DNA from: Prochloraceae cyanobacterium PL24a_bin.78
GTDB taxonomy: Bacteria; Cyanobacteriota; Cyanobacteriia; Cyanobacteriales; JANQIW01
Assembly (NCBI GenBank): GCA_028281945.1
Contig: JANQIW010000081.1
Span: 57,212 to 121,211, forward strand
Direction of reading: 5' to 3'
DNA: 64,000 bases
The translations under genes were made by a program, and so were the position numbers. Positions 1 through 9,713 of the stretch are shown in pieces. Numbering within the stretch: position 1 is the stretch's first letter; every line of letters starts with the position of its first letter. Below the pieces are notes generated by a model, which saw nothing but the letters and a program-made list of their open reading frames with translations, searched no databases and was not told the origin of the DNA.

Positions 1-177
1 ATTCTACAAATATTAATAATGGAAACTAGAGAATTTCAAAAAATGAAATATTTATTAGGTAATTATTAAAAGCATAAAAACTCTATCTTATTCCAAATAT
101 TTAAATTAAATAAACTTTAAGTTAGAGCCATAGATTGATATTTCATTGTTATTTTTACCCAATAGGAGCACAAATAC
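1..177 (+). promoter_or_regulatory. leader of the pix operon
   Basis: AT-rich non-coding sequence ahead of pixG. The only signal I can support is TAGGAG at about 162-167, eleven bases before the pixG ATG, which acts as its ribosome binding site. The promoter of the operon should lie here or just left of the window; I cannot place -35 and -10 boxes with confidence. Confidence 0.4.
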
Positions 178-1371
178 ATGAGTCAAAATAATTCTAAGGA
201 AATTATAACTCAATTATTACATTTTAATGACAAAATTCATAAAGGTAATCTCATTATTGAAGTAAATGAAAAACTTAAATGGCAATTCTATTTTCGCTTA
301 GGTCGCTTGAGTTGGGTGACAGGAGGACAGAATTCAAAAGAGCGTTTAAAACGGAATATAAATCTATACTGTCCAGAAGTTCAAAGAATAGAATTAAAAC
401 ATATTTTATTATACCATAAAAATCAACGCGAAGAAGAAATATTAGTTTCTTTACAAAGAAAAAATTTAATTGATCGTTCTAAACTCACTGAGTTAATGAA
501 AAATGTTGCTATAGAAATTTTATTTGATATATTTCAATTAGATAATGATGAAAAATTTGTTCAAAATTTATCTTGTGAAAGAGTTCCTGAAGAACCTGAA
601 GATAAAATAGCTTTACTTCTACCTCTGTTAGATATAAAATATATTGTACAATCTGCCAAAAAAGCTTGGCATGAATGGCAGAAGTCAGGTTTAAGTCATT
701 ATTCACCTAATTTGTATCCTGTTGTTAAACAACCAACTTTATTAAGAAAGCATATTATTACTGAAACTCAAAAGCAAATTATTTCTTTAGCTGATGGAAC
801 AAAAACTATACGAACTCTTGCACTTAAAATTAATTCAGATATCATCAGTGTAACTCGTTCCATTGATCCTTTGATCCATTCAGGAAGAATGGAATTTTTT
901 ACTTTTCCCCATTTGCGGAAAGTTGATGTAAGCAATAACCATAAGAACTCGAACCATCAAAAACTAGCAAGTCTAACTTTACGGGAAAAGCAACCTTTAG
1001 TTGCCTGTGTAGATGATAGTGAGATGATTTGTATGACGATGAAGAGGATTATCTCAAATCTTAATTATCGTTTTATGAGCATTCAAGAGCCAATTCAAGT
1101 AATTGCTACACTTTTGAAAAATAAACCTGATTTTATTTTCTTAGATTTGTTGATGCCTGTGATTAATGGTTATGAACTTTGTTCTCAACTGCGCAGAACT
1201 CCTAGTTTTAGAGATACTCCTATTGTGATTTTAACAGGAAAAAATGGTTTAGTCGATCGAATGAGAGCTAAAGTTGTGGGTTCGACAGATTTTCTGAGTA
1301 AACCAGTAGAAAAAAATCAAGTTATTGGTATGCTAGAAAAATATTTAACCGTAGGAGATGGAAATGAGTAA
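178..1371 (+). CDS. pixG: PatA-type response regulator PixG
   Basis: First gene of a phototaxis operon and a CheY-like output regulator. The N-terminal ~230 residues form the PatA-type domain (DUF4388-like) and are followed by a short linker. From about residue 270 there is a receiver domain with acidic pocket residues in VACVDDSE, phosphoacceptor Asp323 in FLDLLMP and the conserved Lys375 in LSKPV. In Synechocystis the PatA-like PixG, CheY-like PixH, CheW-like PixI, receptor PixJ and kinase PixL drive positive phototaxis by type IV pili, and the gene order here is identical. The length of 397 residues suits the family. Its 3' end overlaps pixH by eight bases, so translation is probably coupled. 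The PatA domain is expected to bind a pilus motor or partner protein; that part is inference. Confidence 0.93.
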   Translation: MSQNNSKEIITQLLHFNDKIHKGNLIIEVNEKLKWQFYFRLGRLSWVTGGQNSKERLKRNINLYCPEVQRIELKHILLYHKNQREEEILVSLQRKNLIDRSKLTELMKNVAIEILFDIFQLDNDEKFVQNLSCERVPEEPEDKIALLLPLLDIKYIVQSAKKAWHEWQKSGLSHYSPNLYPVVKQPTLLRKHIITETQKQIISLADGTKTIRTLALKINSDIISVTRSIDPLIHSGRMEFFTFPHLRKVDVSNNHKNSNHQKLASLTLREKQPLVACVDDSEMICMTMKRIISNLNYRFMSIQEPIQVIATLLKNKPDFIFLDLLMPVINGYELCSQLRRTPSFRDTPIVILTGKNGLVDRMRAKVVGSTDFLSKPVEKNQVIGMLEKYLTVGDGNE

Positions 1372-1726
1372 AGTACTTTTAGTAGAAGATAGCTTATCTC
1401 AAGCACAATTAGTAACTCGTTGTTTAGAGAAAGAAGGAATTGGTGTTTTCGCTGTAACTAGTGGTGAAGAGGCTGAACTAAGAATTAAACAACAACAACC
1501 AGATCTTATTTTACTTGATGTTATTTTACCAGGTGAAAGTGGTTTTGAACTTTGTCGAAAGTTGAAAAAAAATTCAGAAACAAAAGCTATTCCTATTGTG
1601 ATTTGTTCTACAAAAAATTCAGATGTTGATAAAACTTGGGGTAAAATGAGTGGGGCTGATGCTTATATGGCTAAACCTATTGATGAAAAAGAATTAGTGA
1701 AAATAATTAAACAATTCATTGGGTAA
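1364..1726 (+). CDS. pixH: CheY-like response regulator PixH
   Basis: Single-domain receiver protein of about 120 residues. It shows VLLVEDS at the N-terminus, phosphoacceptor Asp52 in LLDVILPGESG and the conserved Lys in MAKPI near residue 105, with no output domain, as in CheY and PixH. An in-frame ATG lies two codons upstream at 1358, but the ATG at 1364 has GGAG six bases before it and gives the standard MSKVLLVEDS start, so I prefer it. It sits between pixG (overlap) and pixI (seven-base gap). By analogy with Synechocystis PixH, it would receive phosphate from PixL and may act as signal or phosphate sink. Nothing looks degenerate. Confidence 0.93.
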   Translation: MSKVLLVEDSLSQAQLVTRCLEKEGIGVFAVTSGEEAELRIKQQQPDLILLDVILPGESGFELCRKLKKNSETKAIPIVICSTKNSDVDKTWGKMSGADAYMAKPIDEKELVKIIKQFIG

Positions 1727-1733
1727 GATATTC

Positions 1734-2267
1734 ATGAATACAACAAATTTCGAGTTTTCTTTATCAAAAAATGATGATTCTCTACTTCAATTTAGAAAGC
1801 TTCAACAACTAGAAGGGGAAAAATTCTTGCGATTTTCTCTTACTAATGATGTCAATGGATTAATTCCTTTGTCAGATTTGCAAGGTACAATAGAAGTTCA
1901 AATTAAAGAGATTCTCCCCATTCCAGAAGTTTCAGAGTATTGGTTGGGGTTGGTTAATTGGCAGGGTGAAGCAACTTGGATTTTGGATTTAAGTAGTTTA
2001 TTGGGGGCATCTCATTGGTTTGAAGGGGATTCTTTCTATAATTCTGGTTTTGTAATGTTAATTCAAGTTGAGAAACAAACCATTGGACTTCTGGTTAAAG
2101 AAGTTAAAGGAATTGAATCTTATGATAGAACATTATGTTTTCCTATTTCTGATGTTATTTCTTTTGAAGAATTGAGTTCTTTTCTTGGTGGTTATTTTGT
2201 CGATAGTCAAAATTCTCCTCTAATGCTATTGGATATTCAAAAATTAATTGATACTTTAGCCAATTAA
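1734..2267 (+). CDS. pixI: CheW-like adaptor PixI
   Basis: CheW-domain protein of 177 residues that would couple the photoreceptor PixJ to the kinase PixL at the membrane-associated array. The CheW fold is supported by the pattern LGLVNWQGEATWILDLSSLL, in which chemotaxis adaptors have 'G..N.RG....vidL'. It is followed by the second half-barrel (IGLLVKEVKGIESYD). A longer frame could begin at a TTG at 1719 but would overlap pixH; the ATG at 1734 follows pixH by seven bases and is the better choice. It is the third gene of the operon; a non-coding gap of about 180 bases separates it from pixJ. Confidence 0.88.
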   Translation: MNTTNFEFSLSKNDDSLLQFRKLQQLEGEKFLRFSLTNDVNGLIPLSDLQGTIEVQIKEILPIPEVSEYWLGLVNWQGEATWILDLSSLLGASHWFEGDSFYNSGFVMLIQVEKQTIGLLVKEVKGIESYDRTLCFPISDVISFEELSSFLGGYFVDSQNSPLMLLDIQKLIDTLAN

Positions 2268-2451
2268 ATGATTAAATAATCTTGAGAACATCAATTGAAA
2301 TTTGTTGATAATTAATTATTAATCAATTGATTAAACAAAATTCAGGAAAAATTAAATCTATATCCTTTTTTTAGTCTTAATTGTTAATAGTTGAACTGCT
2401 AAGATGAAGTTAAGGAGCTATCTAATTAACAGTGTATTTAAGGTAATTACT

Positions 2452-5400
2452 ATGAATTTGCCTATTGTTTCAAAAAATGAAAACTCTCAAGAAAATTTAC
2501 TTCAAAATGAAGTAATGAATTTAACTACAACAGAAACCGAAACTCAAACTCAAACCCAAACCGAAGCAAGAAAAACCAACAATAATCAAAATAGTTTTTT
2601 TGGTGAAGAAAAAATTTATAGTAACAAAATTATTGATAAAATTCGCTCCTATTCTGATTGGAATAGTTTGATTGATGGACTAGTAAAGGTTCTACAAGAA
2701 GCATTAAAAGTTAACCGTGTGTTAATTTATCGCTTTGATAGTAATATTAGTGGCACTGGAATCGCTGAGTCTATGGAATCAGATTGGATGCCAACTAAAA
2801 ATGAAAGTTTTGCTTGTAATTTATTTGGCAAGAAACAAGCTAATGAATATGCAAAACATGATTATGTTGTCTTAGGAGAAGGAACAGGAGTTGAACCAAG
2901 CCCTTATCAACAAAAACTTTTAGCTCACTTTCAAGTTAAATCATCTTTAGCTTTGCCGATTTGGATTAGATCTTATGGACGTAGTCCTAAAAATCAGGTT
3001 CTTAATAAGGTATGGGGATTGTTAGTTGTGCAACAGTGCGATGGACCTCGTACTTGGCAAATAGAAGAAATTCAATTACTTGAGCGTGTTAGTGTAGAAC
3101 TTTCTTTAGCTTTACTACCAAGTCAACCTCTTTTGTTATTAGAAAAAGATCGAGATATCAATACTACGATCTATCAAAATATGCAGCAATTAATGAAAAA
3201 GATGTTGACAGTCATTAGACAAACTCTAAAAGCAGATCGAGTATTAGTCTATGGCTATAATCCTGATGGTAGTGGAAAAATATTAGGTGAATCTTTTGAC
3301 ATTCAATATCAAGCAGCAGGTTCATATTTTGATCAAGATTATTTTCTCGACCATAATTGTAAACCCTATTATGTTGTTAACGATATCTATACTAAAGGTT
3401 TTGCTCGTTGCTTTATCTCAGCATTAGAAGGAATCAAAGCCAAAGCATATATCACAGTACCTATAGTCGAAAATAACGATCTCTTAGGTGTCTTAAGTGT
3501 GTATCAGAATTCCAATCCTCGCAATTGGCAAAAATCAGAGGTAGAGTTGATGGTGAAATATGCCTCTAAATTTATTTTTCCACTCCAACAAACCCTCTAT
3601 CTACGACATACTGAGTTTAAACTAGAGTGGAATAAGAAAATAATAGCTAGAGAACAAGGTTTAAACAAAATGTTAGAGCGAATCCGCTCAACTAATGATC
3701 TAGAAACGGTGTTTCAAATTGCAACCCAAGAAGGAAGAAAATTGATAAATGTCGATCGTGTAGCTATTTATCGTTTTGAATCTGATTGGAGTGGGAAATT
3801 TATTGCTGAATCAGTGACTCCTGGGTGGGCAAAACTAATCGATACAATTTTGGTTGTCCAAGATACCTACCTACAAGAAACCCAAGGAGGCCGTTACAAA
3901 CATGGAGAATGTTTTGCTGTTGATGATATTTATACCATTGGGCATCAAGACTGTCATCTTGAATTATTAGAACAATTTGAAGCTAGGGCTTATCTCATTG
4001 CTCCCATTTTTACTGGCAATAAAAAACTTTGGGGCTTAATTGGTGCCTATCACAATAGTGGATCTCATAAATGGCAGTCCGATGAAATTGATGCTGTCAG
4101 ACAAATTGGTTTGCAAGTGGGCATTGCCATGGAACAAATTGAATTGATCCAACAGATTCAAACTCGTAATCAAGAATTGGATCATCTTAACAAACGAGAA
4201 AATACCATTATTGAGTTCTCTACTGAGTTAGTCAATCGTTTGGCAGGGTTGGCACAGGGTGGGGATTCAACTCCTATGTTGGAATTTGCTACTAATGAAT
4301 TACGTCAAGTTTTAGATGTTAGTCGGGTAGGTGTTTATCGTTTCTTTCCTGACTATATGGGAGAATTTATAGTTGAATCTGTGAATCCTAAATATTCTAA
4401 GTTAATTGGAACAGAATTAGCTCAAGTTCAAGATACTTATTTAAAAGAGAATAAAGGAGGGCGTTATGCTAATAGGGAAAATTTAAGGATAGAAGATATT
4501 TATCAAACCAATTATAATGAGTGTCATTTAGATCTTTTAGAAAAAATGGAAGTTCGTGCTTATATGATTGCTCCAATTTTTAAAGGAGAAGATCTTTGGG
4601 GTTTATTAGGTATTTATCAGAATGATAGTCCCCGAAATTGGACAAATTCTGAAGAGGCGATTATGAATCAGGTGGCTACTCAAATTGGTGTAACCTTACA
4701 ACTTACAGAATATTTAAATCAAGTAAAGGAACAAGAAGCACAATTAACCCAAGCAGCAGAACAAGAACGATCGAAAAGAGAACAATTGCAACAGGGAGCA
4801 TTACGAGTACTTCAGGCTTTAGAACCTTCTTTCCAAGGGGATTTAACCATTCGTGCTCCTTTATCGGAGGATGAAATCGGAACTATTGCTGATGGCTATA
4901 ATACTACGATTCAAAGTTTACGAGAGTTAGTAAGACAAGTACAAATGTCTGCTATTAGAGTTAGTGATACCTCCGAAAGTAATACTATTTCAGTTACTGA
5001 ATTATCTTCAGTATCTCAAAAACAGGTAAATCAACTTAAGGAAGCTTTAAATGAATTAGAAGTAATGGTACTTTTAACTAAAGAAGTTACAAATAATGCT
5101 CAAAAGGTAGAACAGGCAGTTCAAGAAGCTAACCAAAAAGTACAAAGTGGTGATTCTTTAATGAGGAAAACAGTAGAAAGTATTTTAGAAATTCGAGATA
5201 CTGTTTCAGAAACTGCGAAAAAAGTGAAGAAACTTGGGGAAGCTTCTCAAAAAATATCCAAAGTAGTGAATTTAATTGATAATTTTGCCACTCAAACTAA
5301 TTTACTTTCTCTAAATGCTGCCATTGAAGCCACTAGAGCGGGGGAATATGGTAAAGGCTTTGCGGTGGTTGCTGATGAAGTTAGGGTGTTGGCTTATCAG

Positions 5401-5772
5401 TCTGCTAATGCAACTACAGAAATTGAACGTCTGATTGAACAAATTCAAGGGGAGGTTTCAGAAGTAACTGAGGTGATGGAAATTGGGATTGCTCAGGTGG
5501 TTAAAGGTTCTAATTTGGTTGATGAAACCCGTCAAAGTCTGAGTGAAATTGTGACGGTAACTAGCAATATTAGTGAATTAGTTGAGGAAATTACTCACGC
5601 TACTTCTACTCAAGATCAACAGTCTCAAATCGTTACTCAAGCGATGATTGATGTATCCACCTTGGCTAATGAAACTTTAGAAAATTCGGCTCTTATTTCT
5701 CAATCTTTCCAAGAACTTTTAGATACTTCTATGGAATTACAAACCAGTGTTAGTAAGTTTAAAGTAGATTAA
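2452..5772 (+). CDS. pixJ: phototaxis receptor PixJ, multi-GAF methyl-accepting protein
   Basis: Methyl-accepting type photoreceptor of 1106 residues. Four GAF domains lie at roughly residues 64-222, 244-380, 406-566 and 596-755, then a HAMP-like segment (782-833) and the signalling hairpin whose tip reads LLSLNAAIEATRAGEYG (about 950-970). GAF3 and GAF4 are of cyanobacteriochrome type, each with the bilin-attachment pair Cys-His (C501, C691) and an Asp 30 residues before it (D471, D661). GAF2 has Cys-Phe (C320). The DXCF position that carries the second Cys in blue/green PixJ is Tyr here (DTYL in both GAF3 and GAF4). I see no transmembrane helix, unlike Synechocystis PixJ1. The open frame extends to an ATG at 2404, but the ATG at 2452 has AAGG eight bases upstream and is preferred. 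Confidence 0.9.
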   Translation: MNLPIVSKNENSQENLLQNEVMNLTTTETETQTQTQTEARKTNNNQNSFFGEEKIYSNKIIDKIRSYSDWNSLIDGLVKVLQEALKVNRVLIYRFDSNISGTGIAESMESDWMPTKNESFACNLFGKKQANEYAKHDYVVLGEGTGVEPSPYQQKLLAHFQVKSSLALPIWIRSYGRSPKNQVLNKVWGLLVVQQCDGPRTWQIEEIQLLERVSVELSLALLPSQPLLLLEKDRDINTTIYQNMQQLMKKMLTVIRQTLKADRVLVYGYNPDGSGKILGESFDIQYQAAGSYFDQDYFLDHNCKPYYVVNDIYTKGFARCFISALEGIKAKAYITVPIVENNDLLGVLSVYQNSNPRNWQKSEVELMVKYASKFIFPLQQTLYLRHTEFKLEWNKKIIAREQGLNKMLERIRSTNDLETVFQIATQEGRKLINVDRVAIYRFESDWSGKFIAESVTPGWAKLIDTILVVQDTYLQETQGGRYKHGECFAVDDIYTIGHQDCHLELLEQFEARAYLIAPIFTGNKKLWGLIGAYHNSGSHKWQSDEIDAVRQIGLQVGIAMEQIELIQQIQTRNQELDHLNKRENTIIEFSTELVNRLAGLAQGGDSTPMLEFATNELRQVLDVSRVGVYRFFPDYMGEFIVESVNPKYSKLIGTELAQVQDTYLKENKGGRYANRENLRIEDIYQTNYNECHLDLLEKMEVRAYMIAPIFKGEDLWGLLGIYQNDSPRNWTNSEEAIMNQVATQIGVTLQLTEYLNQVKEQEAQLTQAAEQERSKREQLQQGALRVLQALEPSFQGDLTIRAPLSEDEIGTIADGYNTTIQSLRELVRQVQMSAIRVSDTSESNTISVTELSSVSQKQVNQLKEALNELEVMVLLTKEVTNNAQKVEQAVQEANQKVQSGDSLMRKTVESILEIRDTVSETAKKVKKLGEASQKISKVVNLIDNFATQTNLLSLNAAIEATRAGEYGKGFAVVADEVRVLAYQSANATTEIERLIEQIQGEVSEVTEVMEIGIAQVVKGSNLVDETRQSLSEIVTVTSNISELVEEITHATSTQDQQSQIVTQAMIDVSTLANETLENSALISQSFQELLDTSMELQTSVSKFKVD

Positions 5773-5786
5773 TTATACCTAGAATT

Positions 5787-8700
5787 ATGAATATTGAGGC
5801 TGATTCCCAACCAGATTTATATCAATACTTCCTAGCTGAAGCACCAGATTTATTACAATCCATTGAAGATACTCTTTTAAGTTTGATAGATGAAAAAACT
5901 ACTGATAAGGTTCATATTCTCATGCGAAGTGCTCATACTCTTAAAGGGAGTGCTGCTAGTGTTAAAGAAGAAACTATTCAGACAATTGCTCATCATCTTG
6001 AGGATGTGTTTCAAGCACTTTATCCTTCTGAAGTAGAAATAGATCCTGAATTAGGTTCTTTATTACTTGAAGGTTATGAATGTCTTTGTACTCCTATACA
6101 TTCTGCTTTATCTGGTATATCTTATGATGAAAATGCTATTTTACAGCAAACCGCAGCTATTTTTGCTCAACTTAAAGAGAAATTGGGTGATTTTTTCGGG
6201 AGAGAAGCTCCTATTCCTACTTCAGATGAATTAGGGTTTGATGTTGTTGGGAGTATTTTTCAAGATAGTATTACTGAAGAATTAGATGATTTACAACAAG
6301 TTATTTCAGATTCTGATGCCAAAAACTTAGAAAATGTCTTACGATCTTTTACTCAATTTCTCTTAGAATTGGGTATTTCTTATCAGTTAACGGGTTTGGA
6401 AGAAATCTCTCAAACTGTTTTACTAGCTTTAGATAGCAATCCTGATGAGGTGCAATCTATTGCTCAAGTTGCTTTAGAGAATTTTTATCAAGCTCGTGAA
6501 ACTATCTTGGCAGGCGATCGCGTTCGTGGTGGAGAAGTATTACCTCAACTGAAGGAATGGATTGAGATGAGGGCGGAGGAAAAATCACCTTCTCTAGATG
6601 AAGAGGGAATTTTGGATGATTTAGAGGTAGAATTTATTGATTCTACAGAAGAAGAGAGAAATTATTCTTTATCATCTGAATTTAAAAATATAGAAATAGA
6701 TGGAGAAATAACCAATGAAAATGAGGTTAAAGGAGAACTAGATATTGTAATAGAAAGTATTTATCCTGAAAATAAGGAGAAAATTCTGTCTTCTAGTGAA
6801 TCTGATGATCAATCGGATGATGGATCTTATGAATTACAAACTTCAGAAAATCAATCAACACAATTAACCTCTCCAATAGATCGAATTTTAGCATCTCTCA
6901 AAGTTATTACCAATTCAAATCAAAAGGGTGAAGCTAGAGCAACTGCTGAAACTGAAACATCTTCATTCTCTGGTTTAAAAAGTAGGAACTCTTCTCAGTC
7001 TTCAAAACCTAGTATTAAAGTTGCAATCGAACAATTGGATACTCTTAACCATACTATTTCAGAATTATTTATCAAAGAAAACCAAATAAATTTACAATAT
7101 GGTCAATTAAATTATATTTCTAAGGAAGTAATACAAGAATTTCGTCGCTGTCAGCAACAACTATCTCTCCTTAGTGATTGGTCAGATCAACAATTTAAAT
7201 CATCATGGAAAAATAAACACCAGGAAAATTTTGATACTTTCCCCAAAAAATCGTCAAAACAAAAAAATATAAATAATAAAAATACTTTAGATTATTCAAC
7301 AAAAAATATAAATTCTCAATTTGATGCTTTAGAAATGGAGGCTTACAGTGATTTGCATTTGATATTGCAACGTTTTACAGAAAGTATGACTCAATTAGAA
7401 GAAAAAATAGATTTTATTTCTCAAGTATTACAGAAATCTTATCTCAATTTTGGTAAACGCAAACAACTTTTGCAGCAGGCCCAAGAACAATTGTTTCAAG
7501 CCCGAATGGTTTCTTTAGAAACGGTTTTAAATCGATTTTCTCCTCTTTTAAAACAGACGATTGCTAATTATGGCAAACCAGCAGAAATTAAGTTTGAGGG
7601 CATGGAAGTTAGCATTGATAAAGCTATTGGGGATAAACTCTATGAGCCTTTGCTTCATTTAATTCGTAATGCTTATGATCACGGATTGGAATCTCCAGAA
7701 ATTCGTCGTCAACAAGGAAAATCAGAAATAGGAAGAATTCTGATTCGTGCTTATTATCAAGGAAATCGGGTAATTATTGAAGTTGAAGATGATGGAGGGG
7801 GTTTAGATTGGGAGAAAATTCGAGCTAAAGCCGTTGAAAATGAATTACTTTTGCCTTCTGAAGCAGCGAGTATTCCAGAATCAGAATTGGCAGAAATTTT
7901 ATTTGAACCGGGTTTTTCTACCGCAGAAAAATTGACGAATTTATCAGGGCGTGGTGTGGGTTTGGATGTGGTGCGAAGTCAACTAACTGATGTTCAAGGT
8001 TCTATTGGAGTACGATCTGTATTAGGGAAGGGTACAACTTTTGTCTTGCAATTACCCCTTAATTTAATTACGGCTCGTTTGCTTCTCTGTCAGTCTCAAG
8101 GGATAGTCTATGCTCTTTTATCTAAGGAAATTGATCGGGTTTTATTGCCGTTGCCAGAACAAATTCAAACCCAAGAATCTCTTATGGATCAAAGTATTCA
8201 ACATTTTCTGCGTTGGCAAGAGGGAGAAAATACGGAATTAATTCCTATATGTTTACTGGGAGATTTGATTAATTATCAATATCCTTTTCTTGAACAAAGG
8301 GATTATTCTAATTTAAGTTATGTTTCTCCTAAACAAGAGCGGCAGAAAAATTGTTTATTGATGATAAAAACTAATAATCGTAAATTATGTTTACAAGTAG
8401 AGCGCATTATTTCCGAACAAGAGTTGGTAATTAAGTCTCTTAAAAGTATTGAATTTTTACCTGATTATATTCAAGGGTATTGTGTTTTAGGTGATGGTAA
8501 TCTCTCTTTGGCAATTGATCCTGCTAATTTAGCAGTTAAATTTAGAGAAAACAATTCAAATCAAGGTTATGATTGGCGCAAAACTCATTCTGAATTTCCT
8601 TTATATTTGAATTCTGCTAAAGATTCTGATTCAACTAAAATAATTAAAGCAGATTTAGTAGAAGAATCTATTGGTATTGAGAATAAATCTGCTACTTCTT

Positions 8701-9086
8701 TAGTTGAAACTCCTCAGATACTTGTGATTGAAGATTCTATTGTTCAAAGGCAAAGTATTATTCAAACTTTGAAAAAAGATAATTATCGTATAATTCAAGC
8801 AGAAAATGGACGGGAAGGGATTATTCAATTAAATAAAAATCCTTATATTAGTCTGATAATTTGTGATGTAGAAATGCCAGTAATGAATGGTTTTGAATTT
8901 CTTAATTACTGTCATCAGAATTCTTCTTTTTCAGAAATTCCTATAGTTATGCTAACTACCCGTAGTGGAGTGAAACATCGTCAATTAGCTTTAGCTTTGG
9001 GTGCTAAATCTTATCAAACTAAGCCTTATTCTGATCGAGTTTTGTTAGAAACTGTGAAAAAATTGATTGATTTTTCAGATTTTTGA
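5787..9086 (+). CDS. pixL: CheA-type hybrid histidine kinase PixL
   Basis: Central kinase of the Pix phototaxis pathway, 1099 residues. In order: an HPt domain with phosphorylatable His50 in SAHTLKGSAA; a long acidic linker (about 260-400); a dimerisation and catalytic region with N-box HLIRNAYDHGLE (His624, Asn628), G-box DDGGG (668-672) and GRGVGLDVV; a CheW-like domain (about 760-940); and a C-terminal receiver with Asp1030 in CDVEMPVMNGFEF and Lys in QTKPYS. This is the standard CheA-plus-receiver layout of cyanobacterial PixL/TaxAY proteins. It starts 14 bases after pixJ, so both are surely co-transcribed. It would be controlled by PixJ through PixI and phosphorylate PixH and PixG. Confidence 0.94.
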   Translation: MNIEADSQPDLYQYFLAEAPDLLQSIEDTLLSLIDEKTTDKVHILMRSAHTLKGSAASVKEETIQTIAHHLEDVFQALYPSEVEIDPELGSLLLEGYECLCTPIHSALSGISYDENAILQQTAAIFAQLKEKLGDFFGREAPIPTSDELGFDVVGSIFQDSITEELDDLQQVISDSDAKNLENVLRSFTQFLLELGISYQLTGLEEISQTVLLALDSNPDEVQSIAQVALENFYQARETILAGDRVRGGEVLPQLKEWIEMRAEEKSPSLDEEGILDDLEVEFIDSTEEERNYSLSSEFKNIEIDGEITNENEVKGELDIVIESIYPENKEKILSSSESDDQSDDGSYELQTSENQSTQLTSPIDRILASLKVITNSNQKGEARATAETETSSFSGLKSRNSSQSSKPSIKVAIEQLDTLNHTISELFIKENQINLQYGQLNYISKEVIQEFRRCQQQLSLLSDWSDQQFKSSWKNKHQENFDTFPKKSSKQKNINNKNTLDYSTKNINSQFDALEMEAYSDLHLILQRFTESMTQLEEKIDFISQVLQKSYLNFGKRKQLLQQAQEQLFQARMVSLETVLNRFSPLLKQTIANYGKPAEIKFEGMEVSIDKAIGDKLYEPLLHLIRNAYDHGLESPEIRRQQGKSEIGRILIRAYYQGNRVIIEVEDDGGGLDWEKIRAKAVENELLLPSEAASIPESELAEILFEPGFSTAEKLTNLSGRGVGLDVVRSQLTDVQGSIGVRSVLGKGTTFVLQLPLNLITARLLLCQSQGIVYALLSKEIDRVLLPLPEQIQTQESLMDQSIQHFLRWQEGENTELIPICLLGDLINYQYPFLEQRDYSNLSYVSPKQERQKNCLLMIKTNNRKLCLQVERIISEQELVIKSLKSIEFLPDYIQGYCVLGDGNLSLAIDPANLAVKFRENNSNQGYDWRKTHSEFPLYLNSAKDSDSTKIIKADLVEESIGIENKSATSLVETPQILVIEDSIVQRQSIIQTLKKDNYRIIQAENGREGIIQLNKNPYISLIICDVEMPVMNGFEFLNYCHQNSSFSEIPIVMLTTRSGVKHRQLALALGAKSYQTKPYSDRVLLETVKKLIDFSDF

Positions 9087-9148
9087 TTTTTATTTTAAGC
9101 AGAAGTAAGAAAAATAAGTTAAATAGTATTAAAATTGGTTTTTGATTT

Positions 9149-9640
9149 ATGCTAAAAATTGTACCTTCATTTCAAGGATTGTCAAATTCTAATAAAAAAG
9201 AAGCAGTAGGAATGCGTCTTATCGTTTTTAACATCGGAAATTATTTATTTGGCCTTCCCATTGAAATCATTTTAAAAATTATTCCTTGTCCTCAATTTCA
9301 TACTCCTATCAAAAATGGTATTGGTATTGTGGATTGGGAATCACAAATGATTGCCGTTATAGATTTACATCACAAGTTAAAAGAATCCTTTCCTCATGAA
9401 GAGATAGTAAATGTTGATTTGAATTTCCGTTTTTTGATTTTAACTAAAACCAATTATGAAGAAATTTGCGGGTTTGCTATATTTGAACCTCCTACTTTAA
9501 TGGATATTCCGCAGAAAGATATTCGTTCAGTTCCTTTATCCTATCGTCAAGTAGCAGGAATGGGTTTTATTAATCATATGGCAATTATATCAACTCCAGA
9601 TGAAGAAAAAAATCAGCAAATATTTATTTTAGGTACCTGA
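9149..9640 (+). CDS. second CheW-like protein at the end of the pix operon
   Basis: Small protein of 163 residues with a recognisable CheW-type core: an N-terminal strand set (LIVFNIGNYLFGLPIEII), then GIGIVDWESQMIAVIDLHHKL matching the CheW pattern, then the second sub-barrel (FLILTKTNYEEICGFAI). It follows pixL by 62 bases on the same strand and probably belongs to the operon, as an extra adaptor or a modulator of PixL. An in-frame ATG at 9212 is closer to the domain start, but its AGGA lies too near, so the first ATG is kept. Conserved CheW contact residues are only loosely preserved and it could have a divergent role. Confidence 0.65.
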   Translation: MLKIVPSFQGLSNSNKKEAVGMRLIVFNIGNYLFGLPIEIILKIIPCPQFHTPIKNGIGIVDWESQMIAVIDLHHKLKESFPHEEIVNVDLNFRFLILTKTNYEEICGFAIFEPPTLMDIPQKDIRSVPLSYRQVAGMGFINHMAIISTPDEEKNQQIFILGT

Positions 9641-9713
9641 TAAAGATTTTATGTTTGATTTTCAATCCTTTAGTAATATTTTTCTGTGGAAATATAAATC
9701 ACTAAATTGATTT

